This document shows, piece by piece, positions 16,603 to 24,830 of a DNA stretch of 64,000 nucleotides (positions within the stretch are counted from its first letter, which is position 1; the number at the start of each line of letters is the position of its first letter). Under the pieces are notes generated by a model, which searched no databases, was not told the DNA's origin, and saw only the letters and a list, made by a program, of their open reading frames with translations. Location: NCBI GenBank assembly GCA_963674975.1, contig OY771913.1, positions 1,612,001 to 1,676,000 on the forward strand, read 5' to 3'. This DNA comes from UBA4781 sp963674975. GTDB taxonomy: Bacteria; Chloroflexota; Anaerolineae; Anaerolineales; Anaerolineaceae. Made by a program: the position numbers and the translations under genes.

Positions 16603-17349
16603 TTGAACCCTGAACCCCAAACTCACCTTGATAAAGCCGCGCTGCGCGGAGAGCCATCATATGTGTGGCGCGCCGGGCAGGAGCGCCGCTTGAGCATGAT
16701 CCGCCAGTTTGCTGCCGAACGCGCGCAGGGTGTGATCCTGGAAAACGGCTGCGGGGTGGGCGAATATCTTCAGCGCTTGAGCGAGCAGGCGAAGCTGGCA
16801 GTGGGTTTGGATGTAGATCTGGAGCGTGTGCTGGAAACCAGCCAGAAGGATTTGATCGTACAGCTCGCGGTTGGCGAAGCGCTGCCGCATGATGCTAATA
16901 CCTTTGACCTGATCCTCAGCAATGAGGTGATCGAGCATGTGCAGGATGACCGCCAGGCGGTGGCGGAAATGGTGCGTGTGCTGAAACCCGGCGGGCGCAT
17001 TATCATTTTCTGCCCCAACCGCGGCTATCCTTTTGAAACGCACGGCATCTACCGCAAAGGAGAATATCATTTCGGTAATAAGCTGTTTGTGAATTATCTG
17101 CCGAATTGCTGGCGCAATAAGCTGGCACCGCACGTGCGCGTATACCGCAAACGCGATCTGGAAAAGTTGTTTGAAGGTTTACCGGTGTGTTTTGTGTACC
17201 GCACGGTCATTTTTGGAGCTTATGATAATATCATCCGCCGCAGCCCGGCGCTGGGCAAAGTGCTGCGCGGTTTTCTGCAGTTTTTAGAAAAGACGCCGTT
17301 GCGGGCTTTGGGTCTTTCACACTTTTGGGTGGTAGAAAAGGTTAAGTAA
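16603..17349 (+). CDS. class I SAM-dependent methyltransferase
   Basis: A 248-residue Methyltransf_11-type enzyme starting at TTG with AGGA upstream. The SAM-binding motif I is VILENGCGVGEYLQRL, followed by the acidic end of strand 2 (GLDVDLERV). Motif post-I/II is FDLILSNEVIEHVQDDRQAV, and VLKPGGRIIIFCPNRGY follows. The C-terminal part (about 150-240) is basic and aromatic and probably forms the substrate lobe. The substrate is unknown. It follows the kinase gene by 46 bases on the same strand. It is the last gene of normal base composition before the AT-rich island. Confidence 0.83.
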   Translation: MNPEPQTHLDKAALRGEPSYVWRAGQERRLSMIRQFAAERAQGVILENGCGVGEYLQRLSEQAKLAVGLDVDLERVLETSQKDLIVQLAVGEALPHDANTFDLILSNEVIEHVQDDRQAVAEMVRVLKPGGRIIIFCPNRGYPFETHGIYRKGEYHFGNKLFVNYLPNCWRNKLAPHVRVYRKRDLEKLFEGLPVCFVYRTVIFGAYDNIIRRSPALGKVLRGFLQFLEKTPLRALGLSHFWVVEKVK

Positions 17350-17390
17350 GCCGATTCATTGGTCACTAAGGAAAGGGAAAATCAAAAGCC

Positions 17391-18137
17391 ATGTTCGTTC
17401 ATGATTCTATGCTTTCACCAAAAGAATGGTTCGCGGCTCAATATGAAAGAGCGCATGAGCAATTTGTGAAATCGGGTTTTCGTACATACATGGAAATAAA
17501 GTTTTCTCCTCAAAATAGAAAGACAAACTTTGATCAACAAAAACTAACAGAAGCAGTTAAAAGATCTCAAATACATACATTTGGCTGGCCAATTGGGATC
17601 ATCGATGAATCTGATGAACAATTTATACCCAAACCTGTCGACAACGGTATTTATGTTGAGGGGAAAACAGAAAGAAAGGACATCTATAAAGGGACGTATG
17701 ATTATTGGGCTTTAAACAGCAGTGGAGATTTTTATCAATTAAAAAGCATCTATGAAGATACAAAAAATACGATCGCCATATTTTTTAATACGAGAATTGT
17801 CAGAGTTGCCGAGACCCTTCTCTTTTGTGAAAAGTTGTATTCAAATTTGGGGTTAGCAGATGAAAATCCATGGGTGGATATTGAAATCAATTATTTTGGA
17901 TTAAAGGGTAGGCTGCTTCGATCATCTAATTTTACAAGGCATATTGAAAAAAAGTTTACCGAAGAGAATGAAGTTCGTACAAAAGGAACAATTCCCATTG
18001 ATTGGATTTCTCCCAAGATCATTGAACTAACAGAACAATTTGCCTGGCCATTGTTTACTGTGTATGAACATTGCGGTATCGATTATGAGATCTATGAGGA
18101 TATTGTGACCGATTTCATTAATGGAAAAGTAACATAA
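17391..18137 (+). CDS. unrecognised AT-rich gene at the edge of an accessory island
   Basis: A 248-residue soluble protein with no membrane helix and no motif I can assign. It is rich in Lys, Glu, Ile and aromatic residues. Segments that look structured are HTFGWPIGIIDES (about 63-75), YDYWALNSSGDFYQLKSIYE and IFFNTRIVRVAETLLFCEKL. The last is an amphipathic helix of the kind found in scaffold or effector domains. Base composition is clearly lower in GC than the methyltransferase upstream, which suggests transfer. It precedes the DUF4062-NACHT gene by 361 bases on the same strand. A functional link with it is possible but not shown. The start could also be the ATG at 17409. Confidence 0.72.
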   Translation: MFVHDSMLSPKEWFAAQYERAHEQFVKSGFRTYMEIKFSPQNRKTNFDQQKLTEAVKRSQIHTFGWPIGIIDESDEQFIPKPVDNGIYVEGKTERKDIYKGTYDYWALNSSGDFYQLKSIYEDTKNTIAIFFNTRIVRVAETLLFCEKLYSNLGLADENPWVDIEINYFGLKGRLLRSSNFTRHIEKKFTEENEVRTKGTIPIDWISPKIIELTEQFAWPLFTVYEHCGIDYEIYEDIVTDFINGKVT

Positions 18138-18360
18138 ACTCCCCCCTCTCAATTTTCTCCACGTTTTGCACTTAAATTTCTTGTCATTCCGAAGGAATAC
18201 AGCGACTGAGGAATCTCTCCATGTCGATGTTTTAATCATAGAAAAGTCGTAATGGAGCGGGTTAGCAAATAAACCACCCTGATGGTTCCTTGACTTACCT
18301 GCTGGTTTAAGCTTTTCATGGTGATATGCTTCGCTATGCTCTGCATGATGCCCCTCTTAA

Positions 18361-18391
18361 TCTCCCCCATGCTTCGCGCAGGGGAGTAGCA
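18361..18391. repeat. palindromic repeat, left copy flanking the NACHT gene
   Basis: A 31-base element with CTCCCC and GGGGAG arms around CATGCTTCGCGCA. A second direct copy at 21325-21355 matches at 27 of 31 positions. The pair brackets exactly the DUF4062-NACHT gene and its promoter. The arms also resemble the CTCCCC/GGGGAG repeats around the tandem DUF559 gene. Confidence 0.75.
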
Positions 18392-18433
18392 TAGATTTGG
18401 TGTGTTCAGGAACGCACCCTACCTGTCGCCTTA

Positions 18434-18462
18434 TTGCTCTAATCTTTTAAATGATCTAGAAT
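18434..18462 (+). promoter_or_regulatory. candidate promoter of the DUF4062-NACHT gene
   Basis: TTGCTC at 18434-18439 and TAGAAT at 18457-18462 are separated by 17 bases. The ribosome site AAGGGG lies five bases before the ATG at 18499. Confidence 0.5.
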
Positions 18463-18498
18463 AATATTGTTTAATAATTATTATTCAAAGGGGTTATT

Positions 18499-21240
18499 AT
18501 GGATCAAAATTCCGCAGTAAAAAATAGGGAAGATCAACATGATAAAGATTGGGAGAGTAAACTTCTTCCTGGAGAGCAACCGTTATTAGTTTTTATTAGT
18601 AGTGTGATAACAACTGAATTGGAACCAATAAGGGATAGAGTTATCTCAAGTATCCAACAATTTAATGAATTTATACCTTGGACTTTTGAACATACTCCAG
18701 CCAGTTCTGAACCAGTTGACCAGGGATATTTACGTAAAGTGCGTGAAGCAGATTTTGTAATTTGGTTGATTGGAGAGGAAACAACAATTCCTGTCGAAAA
18801 TGAAGTTAGGGAAGCCATAGCCAATAATAGAAGTTTACTTGCATTTAAATTACCTGTTGATCATGGAAGAGATAAAAAAACAAGAAATTTGATCAACGAG
18901 ATTGGAAATTATACAAAATGGAAGGATATAAAAAAGATAGATGATCTTTTTAAATCTTTGGAATTAGCGCTAACCGATGAGTTGATTCGTGCTGTAAGGA
19001 ATAAGCCAAGATTAAATAGAATTTTTAAAATTAATGAATTACAAAATTCATCAAGAGCTCGATGCCTTGCACGATGGCAAGCCACCGGTATTTCATTGAA
19101 AAAAGCGATAGAGCTATATGAAGATCCAACAATTGGAATTCCATCAATGGAACTAATTGCGAAGTTATCAAAAGAAAAATTAGTAATCATTACTGGCGAT
19201 TTTGGATCTGGTAAGTCTTTTATTGCTGATAGGCTTTTACAAGCGTCAATAAAAGAATGGGTGGAAAAAGTAAATTCTAGTGTTCCTCTTTTTGTAAAAG
19301 CATCTGATATTAAAGAGGATCTTGAAAAAATGATTTTAGATTTATCAAGCGATTATGGGAATCCAAGAGTGAATGGTGCATTTATTGTTATTGATGGAGC
19401 TGATGAAACAACGTTAAGTATTTCAAATGAATTATTAAATTCATCCCGAATCCTTGTTCAGACATGGCAAAACACTACTATTGTAATTACGAGTAGATCT
19501 TTACCTGTTTTTTCCAATATTGAAGAAGAAATAAAAATTGACTTATTAAATAATCAAGACATTATCAATTTAATCAACCGAGTTTTTAATATTAATGTTA
19601 CTCAAGGATTAATAGCGAGAGCACCTGAACCAATAAGAGAGTCAATTAAAAGGCCTTTTTTTGCATTAATTTGGGGAAAGTATTTAAGTTGTAATCAAAA
19701 TGGGCAAGTGAAAACTACTGGAGAATTAATTGATTATTTTATTGAAAATATTTTGCGTGCACATAAAGGCTACAAATCAAAAATAAATAAGCTTTTTAGA
19801 AAGGTGGGAATTAAATCAATTGAGAATAGAGGTTCATATATTCCTTGGAGAGAGATTGGGACATATGAAGAAATAAATTCTTTATTAGAAACACGATTGG
19901 TCGAAGATGTGGATGAAAAAGTTGGGTTCCCCTTACCTATAATAGCTCAATGGTTTGCAGCCAATGGTTTAGTAAGGAATGAAATTAGCATTAGAGACAT
20001 TTGCGATGATCTAATGAGATTAGACAATTGGCTATACCCATTAATACTAGTCGTGAGTTTATTTCCATATGACGATGTGGTGAAAATAATGGGTCCTGTG
20101 ATAAAAGCAAATCCAGGATTAGCGTCTGAAATAATTAAAGAAGGTGTTGCAGATAATCTATTCGGAGATGATATCTTATTACCATCCGCAAAAATATGTG
20201 GAAAGAGAATTCGGGAAATATATGAGTTATGGACTGATGGGTTTGGTGAAATTACAAAATTTATTGCACCTATTGATGAAGAAGGGAATCTTTGCCCAAT
20301 TGGTGTTTCAACCTATGAAAATAAGATAATGGTTGCATGGTATAGCGGAGAAGAAAAGATAAACAATTTGAATGAATTTCCAATTGGAGTTTTTAAAAAC
20401 AAGAATAATGGATGGGATGGAGCGATAATGTCAACAGCAGGTCATCAACCAGCATGGATTATAAAATGGGTTTTAGATGAGTTGAAAGATGGATTTAAAA
20501 AAGTTGTTGATAGGAAATCATTTGTTTTGCCTAATGGATATATTTATAAAGAAAAAATGTGGGTTTGTGCGCTTAAAGAAATGAGTTTGAGTAGTTCTTA
20601 TAACAGATCAATAGATTTAGCTGAATTAAAATCTAAAATTATAGAAAGAGAAAAACAAAATAATCTGGATGGCAATTCTGAATGGAATGAATTGAGCATT
20701 TATATTAATAGGCAAATGGAAATGGGGGAGACTTTCTTAAATCCGCTATGGACAAAAGGAGACTTAACGAATAATTCAGGATATTGGATAATCAAACCAT
20801 ATTCTGATAATCAAATTCTTGAACAAGCGATTAATATTTACTTAGCAGCATTAGAAGAATATGAAAATTTGATAAATTGGCTTTTTGGTAATATTAGATC
20901 TCGAATGTTAATTGCGACTTTATTACCTGTAAGGATGCATGGATTTATTAAATTTTCTGACTCTTCTATTGGGGGAAGAACGCCGTGGTTAAATTGGTAT
21001 TTTGAACCATTACCTTTTGGATATAAAAATGAAGTTGATTTCGAATTGGTAGATAAAAAGAATAAACAAATAGATGTACATGATTTGTGGAAATTAAATC
21101 GAAAAATGAGACCCAAGTCTGTTGAATGGATTTCTGCCTTCACTTCTGGAACATTTCTTGATATTTTTAATGAATCGCCAGTTACCAATATTGTTTACAA
21201 ATGGTTAAAAAATGATTTACAGGAAATAAATCTTGTTTAA
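18499..21240 (+). CDS. DUF4062-NACHT/STAND-like NTPase, candidate defence protein
   Basis: A 913-residue AT-rich gene product. Residues 30-115 look like a DUF4062 domain: VFISSVITTELEPIRDRV, then READFVIWLIGEET and the NEVREAIANNR helix. A P-loop NTPase follows, with Walker A GDFGSGKS (233-240), NACHT-style Walker B AFIVIDGADET (294-304) and a sensor strand TTIVITSRS (326-334). A winged-helix-like region ends near 500. The last 350 residues show no TPR, WD or LRR repeat and match nothing I know, so they may be a new sensor. NACHT/STAND proteins with an N-terminal effector are known bacterial antiphage and self/non-self switches. That role here is inference from architecture, transfer-like composition and flanking repeats. 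Confidence 0.8.
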   Translation: MDQNSAVKNREDQHDKDWESKLLPGEQPLLVFISSVITTELEPIRDRVISSIQQFNEFIPWTFEHTPASSEPVDQGYLRKVREADFVIWLIGEETTIPVENEVREAIANNRSLLAFKLPVDHGRDKKTRNLINEIGNYTKWKDIKKIDDLFKSLELALTDELIRAVRNKPRLNRIFKINELQNSSRARCLARWQATGISLKKAIELYEDPTIGIPSMELIAKLSKEKLVIITGDFGSGKSFIADRLLQASIKEWVEKVNSSVPLFVKASDIKEDLEKMILDLSSDYGNPRVNGAFIVIDGADETTLSISNELLNSSRILVQTWQNTTIVITSRSLPVFSNIEEEIKIDLLNNQDIINLINRVFNINVTQGLIARAPEPIRESIKRPFFALIWGKYLSCNQNGQVKTTGELIDYFIENILRAHKGYKSKINKLFRKVGIKSIENRGSYIPWREIGTYEEINSLLETRLVEDVDEKVGFPLPIIAQWFAANGLVRNEISIRDICDDLMRLDNWLYPLILVVSLFPYDDVVKIMGPVIKANPGLASEIIKEGVADNLFGDDILLPSAKICGKRIREIYELWTDGFGEITKFIAPIDEEGNLCPIGVSTYENKIMVAWYSGEEKINNLNEFPIGVFKNKNNGWDGAIMSTAGHQPAWIIKWVLDELKDGFKKVVDRKSFVLPNGYIYKEKMWVCALKEMSLSSSYNRSIDLAELKSKIIEREKQNNLDGNSEWNELSIYINRQMEMGETFLNPLWTKGDLTNNSGYWIIKPYSDNQILEQAINIYLAALEEYENLINWLFGNIRSRMLIATLLPVRMHGFIKFSDSSIGGRTPWLNWYFEPLPFGYKNEVDFELVDKKNKQIDVHDLWKLNRKMRPKSVEWISAFTSGTFLDIFNESPVTNIVYKWLKNDLQEINLV

Positions 21241-21324
21241 TATACAACTATTTTTGCATGTTGATTTTAGATAGACTTCATTTTAAATATCTCTCGATTT
21301 CGATCAATGTGATATCTCTCTCAG

Positions 21325-21355
21325 TCTCCCCCATGCTGCGTACAGGGGAGAAGCA
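21325..21355. repeat. palindromic repeat, right copy flanking the NACHT gene
   Basis: Second copy of the 31-base element seen at 18361-18391, in the same orientation, with four substitutions. It begins 84 bases after the NACHT stop codon and ends just before the 3' end of the converging zinc-ribbon gene. Its hairpin could also act as a weak terminator. Confidence 0.75.
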
Positions 21356-21362
21356 CAACACT

Positions 21363-21830
21363 TTATGAATTTTCCTTATACTTGATGACTACTTTCCCAT
21401 CTTCCAAAGTCAGCACCGCGCCGGGGGCGATATCCGCGATCTCTTCGGCGGTCAGGCTGAAGCCCAATTCATCCATGAAAGCCCTGGCGTATTTCGGACC
21501 CTCCCCATAATAACCCAGCGACAGGAAATTGATGTCGTATCTCCCCTGCCGCGCGCCGGAATAGACGGTGGCTTTTTCAAAATTGAAGTTGATCTCGAAT
21601 TTTGGAAAATGGCTCAAGTATTCTACCGATCGAAGTTCTCCGCATACCTCGCGATACTGACGTGCCAGCTTACGGTAGCCGCGTTCAATAGGTCCTTCCT
21701 GGTTTCCGATCTTGCCGGTCTGGTTGTTGAACCCGCATGACGGGCAGTCGGGCATACCCAATCCATTCCAGTATGTATCCTCCCATTGAAAGGAACTTCC
21801 ACAATTGTTACAGGTGGTGATCAGCTGCAT
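21363..21830 (-). CDS. hypothetical zinc-ribbon protein
   Basis: A 155-residue soluble protein. The first 40 residues form a zinc ribbon (TTCNNCGSSFQWEDTYW, then PDCPSCGFNN). The rest is not recognised: a charged helix (RGYRKLARQYREVCGELRSV) and a beta-rich C-terminal part with a repeated ILTLEDGKVVIKY-like ending. A strong GGAGG precedes the ATG. GC content is back to the chromosomal level, so it marks the right border of the AT-rich island. It lies 46 bases downstream of a methyltransferase gene that also carries a zinc-ribbon-like domain, and the two may form an operon. Confidence 0.68.
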   Translation of the reverse strand: MQLITTCNNCGSSFQWEDTYWNGLGMPDCPSCGFNNQTGKIGNQEGPIERGYRKLARQYREVCGELRSVEYLSHFPKFEINFNFEKATVYSGARQGRYDINFLSLGYYGEGPKYARAFMDELGFSLTAEEIADIAPGAVLTLEDGKVVIKYKENS

Positions 21831-21876
21831 AGTTTTTCCTCCTTTGTTCCACCTGGCACATACAATGCATGTACCG

Positions 21877-22773
21877 TTATGTCAAGCGAAAATCATAGAT
21901 TCCATCTTTATAAGCATACACCCTGTTGCACTTTGGGCAGGTGATATCTGCTTTTACTGCAGGCAGCGGGGCATGCCCGCACTGCGGACACTTGAACGCA
22001 AAATCTTGCAGGGGTTGAGCCGACCAGGTGAGCAGGCTGCGCACAAAAACACTGGGGGTAAGCTGCCACAGCGCACCCGTCCACTGCAGGGCGGAATCGA
22101 GCGCGCTCAAGATGCCCAGCGGCACATGCCGTTTAAGGAAACCCACCCGAAAATGCGAAACGGTGAGCTGGCGCTGAATGGAAAACCCATTCTTGCGCAG
22201 CCACTGGCGGATCGTTTTGGGATGGAAATTAAAATTCAGCTTCACAAATTCCACCTGCTCCGCAGAATATGGATTCCATTTTTGCTTTCCAAGCAAATAG
22301 CGCAGGATGGCTTTCGTGTTGCGCTTGTTAGCAAATTCCAGAATGAACACGCCGTGTTCACACAGCACCTGGCTGACCTGCTGGAGGGCGGTTTCACCTT
22401 CCTTGAGGTGGTGGATGGTGCGGATCATGGTCGAGGCATCAAAAACTGCCGGAGCAAAAGGCAGGTTGCAGGCATCGGCTGCCACATAGCGGTATTGGGG
22501 AGTATCTCCCAGGCGTTCGCGTGCCTGCTCCAACTGGGTGTGGGAATAATCGAGCAGGGTGATCTCGTCAAAACCGATGTAGCGCGGGGTGTTGCGCCCG
22601 GCACCGGCGCCCAGTTCCAGCAGCCGGCTGCCGCTTTTTGGCAGTAAACGGCGCAGGGCGATGGCTTCTACGGCATCTTCATATTCCCGACCGCCTTCTT
22701 CCCAGAATGTCTTTTGATAGGTCGAACCTTCGTAATCGCAAATAGGTGGTTTGCTCATGTTCCTCGTTTCCAA
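21877..22773 (-). CDS. SAM-dependent methyltransferase with C-terminal zinc-ribbon-like tail
   Basis: A 298-residue enzyme. The N-terminal methyltransferase domain has motif I SRLLELGAGAGRNTPRY, DYSHTQLEQARERL, DACNLPFAPAVFDASTMIRT and the EHGVFILEFANKR strand. The middle (about 170-250) is a basic helical region. The last 45 residues hold two CxxC pairs (FKCPQCGHAPL, then ITCPKCNRVYAYKDGIYDF), resembling the Trm112-like or YcaR-type zinc module that is often a separate partner of methyltransferases. Here it is fused. The start codon follows AACGAGGAAC. Substrate is unknown. Confidence 0.8.
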   Translation of the reverse strand: METRNMSKPPICDYEGSTYQKTFWEEGGREYEDAVEAIALRRLLPKSGSRLLELGAGAGRNTPRYIGFDEITLLDYSHTQLEQARERLGDTPQYRYVAADACNLPFAPAVFDASTMIRTIHHLKEGETALQQVSQVLCEHGVFILEFANKRNTKAILRYLLGKQKWNPYSAEQVEFVKLNFNFHPKTIRQWLRKNGFSIQRQLTVSHFRVGFLKRHVPLGILSALDSALQWTGALWQLTPSVFVRSLLTWSAQPLQDFAFKCPQCGHAPLPAVKADITCPKCNRVYAYKDGIYDFRLT

Positions 22774-22913
22774 TACCAGGCGTTGAATCAGTCGTTAAGC
22801 ATACCCTGTGAAAAATACACTGTCAAACCCATTAATTTTATAAAAAGGGAAAGCATTTCTTCATAATTCAGGTACAATTTCTTTTCGTCCTGTGGATAAA
22901 AAAGGAAAACACC

Positions 22914-24797
22914 GTGTCATTGATTACTGCAGCGCATCTTGCCAAATCCTTCGGCGCAGAAGACCTCTTCAGCGAGATCTCTTTGAGCATCCCCCAGCAT
23001 GCCCGCATTGGGTTGGTGGGTGAGAACGGCATTGGCAAGACCACCCTGCTGCGTATGCTGTACGGCATCGATGCCCCGGATGAGGGCACCATCGCCCGCA
23101 CCAGAGATCTGAAAATGGGCTACCTGCCGCAGGAATCCCGCTTTCAATCATCGCAAACCCTGCAGCAGGAATGCCGCGATGCACTGGCAGATGTGTTCAC
23201 CCTGCAGAAAGAGATCGAAGATCTGACCCTGCAGGTGCAGGAACACCCCGACGATGATGCATTGATCAACCGGTTGGGGGATCTGCACGAACGCTTCGAA
23301 CGTCTGGGCGGTTACACCATTGATTCTTATATTCTGCGTATTGTAGGCGGTTTGGGTTTTGAAGAAGCGGATCTCAACCGACCCATCACCCAGTTTTCAG
23401 GCGGGGAGCGCACGCGCGCCTATCTGGCAAAGCTGCTGCTCATGAACCCGACCCTGCTGCTGCTGGATGAGCCTACCAACCATCTGGATATTCAAGCTAT
23501 GGAATGGCTGGAAGATTTCTTGCGAAAGTACAGCGGCGCCGTGCTGATCGTTTCACACGACCGCTACTTCCTTGACCAGACCGTGAATACCATCTGGGAG
23601 ATGACGCCAGCCATCGAAAGCTACCCGGGCAACTATTCTAAATTCCTGCGTCTGCGCCAGGAGCGCATGGAATGGCAGATTAAAGAATTCGAGAGCCAGC
23701 AGGAATATATTGCCAAAGAAGAAGAATACATCCAGCGCAACATCGCCGGACAGAACACTGCTCAGGCTAAGGGCAGACGCCGCAGACTGGAGCGGCTGCT
23801 CAAAGAAGGACAGTTGATCCCTCCTGCGCGCAAACGGCGCATGGTTTTCGGCTTTAAAAATAACCGTCGTTCCGGAGATATCATCCTGCGTACAAAAGAC
23901 GTGCAGATCGGTTTCAAGGATGAAGGGGTAGCTCTTTTCAGCATGCCCGATGTGGAATTGAGACGCGGGGAATGTGTGGGCGTCATCGGACCGAACGGCG
24001 CCGGGAAAACCACCCTGCTGCGCACTATCTTGGGGCAGATCCGCCCGCTGAGCGGAGAGATCGAACTGGGCGCCAGCCTGGATGTGGGCTATTTTGCCCA
24101 GGCACATGAAGATCTGCATCAAGACTGGACGCTCATGCAGGAGATCCAGGCGCATGCCGGACATATGCTGCCGGCTGAAGTTCGCAATTATCTGGGGAAG
24201 TTTCTGTTCAGCGGGGATGATGTGTTCAAGACCGTGAGTGTTCTGAGCGGTGGTGAACGCGGGCGTCTGGCGCTGGCAATTCTGGCGCTCAGGGGTGTGA
24301 ACCTGATCTTTCTGGATGAACCCACCAACCACCTTGACCTGCCCTCACAGGAAATTCTGCAGGCAGTACTGGCGGAGTTTAATGGAACGATCTTGCTGGT
24401 GACGCATGACCGCTACTTACTGGAAGCACTGGCTACCCAGATATGGATGGTCGATGCGGTTTCGAAAGAGCTGAAGGTATTCAAAGGCGGGTACGCGGAA
24501 TTCAACGCTTTTCGACAGGCAGTTGGGATGCCTGCTGAAAAGGAGAGTACTGCTGATGAAAAGCGAACGCCGAAGAAGAACCGATCGAAAAAAATCAATA
24601 AACAAAAGATCGAGGAGATGGAAACTCGCATCCATACCCTGGAAGCGGAGTTAAAAACAGTAGAACAAGAATTAAAGAACACAGAGCTGGATGCGGAGGA
24701 GGTTGGAAAACTCGGAAAAAATTACCTCTTTTTGCAGGAACAGCTCGATGATATGATTAAAAAGTGGAATGAATACTATGAAAAAATATCTAGATAG
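22914..24797 (+). CDS. ABC-F family ATPase (Uup/EttA-like)
   Basis: A 627-residue soluble protein with two ABC domains and no membrane part, of the ABC-F family that acts on ribosomes. Domain one has GENGIGKTT, FSGGERTRAYLAKLLL and LLLDEPTNHLD. A linker rich in Arg and Gln spans about 245-310. Domain two has GPNGAGKTT, LSGGERGRLALAILAL and LIFLDEPTNHLD. A Lys/Glu coiled-coil C-terminal domain (about 545-627) points to the Uup-like subgroup. The start is a GTG with AAAGGA upstream. Whether it gives antibiotic resistance or is a housekeeping translation factor cannot be told from sequence. Confidence 0.9.
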   Translation: MSLITAAHLAKSFGAEDLFSEISLSIPQHARIGLVGENGIGKTTLLRMLYGIDAPDEGTIARTRDLKMGYLPQESRFQSSQTLQQECRDALADVFTLQKEIEDLTLQVQEHPDDDALINRLGDLHERFERLGGYTIDSYILRIVGGLGFEEADLNRPITQFSGGERTRAYLAKLLLMNPTLLLLDEPTNHLDIQAMEWLEDFLRKYSGAVLIVSHDRYFLDQTVNTIWEMTPAIESYPGNYSKFLRLRQERMEWQIKEFESQQEYIAKEEEYIQRNIAGQNTAQAKGRRRRLERLLKEGQLIPPARKRRMVFGFKNNRRSGDIILRTKDVQIGFKDEGVALFSMPDVELRRGECVGVIGPNGAGKTTLLRTILGQIRPLSGEIELGASLDVGYFAQAHEDLHQDWTLMQEIQAHAGHMLPAEVRNYLGKFLFSGDDVFKTVSVLSGGERGRLALAILALRGVNLIFLDEPTNHLDLPSQEILQAVLAEFNGTILLVTHDRYLLEALATQIWMVDAVSKELKVFKGGYAEFNAFRQAVGMPAEKESTADEKRTPKKNRSKKINKQKIEEMETRIHTLEAELKTVEQELKNTELDAEEVGKLGKNYLFLQEQLDDMIKKWNEYYEKISR

Positions 24798-24830
24798 CTA
24801 TTTTTACTATAACTGAATGAGGAGATTTCA

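Larger units (their letters stand above)
18138..18498. other. gene-free stretch with dispersed repeats and a promoter
   Basis: No coding frame is seen. At 18182-18215 it contains a sequence of the dispersed type GTCATTCCGAAGGAATACAG ending in TGAGGAATC, which resembles intergenic repeats found in many bacterial genomes. Further on come the palindromic repeat and a sigma-70-like promoter listed separately. The last 50 bases are strongly AT-rich and lead into the DUF4062-NACHT gene. Confidence 0.6.

Noticed and set aside
17391..21355. Prophage or transposon
   Set aside because: No integrase, transposase, capsid or terminase gene is present. Only composition and a repeat pair suggest transfer.
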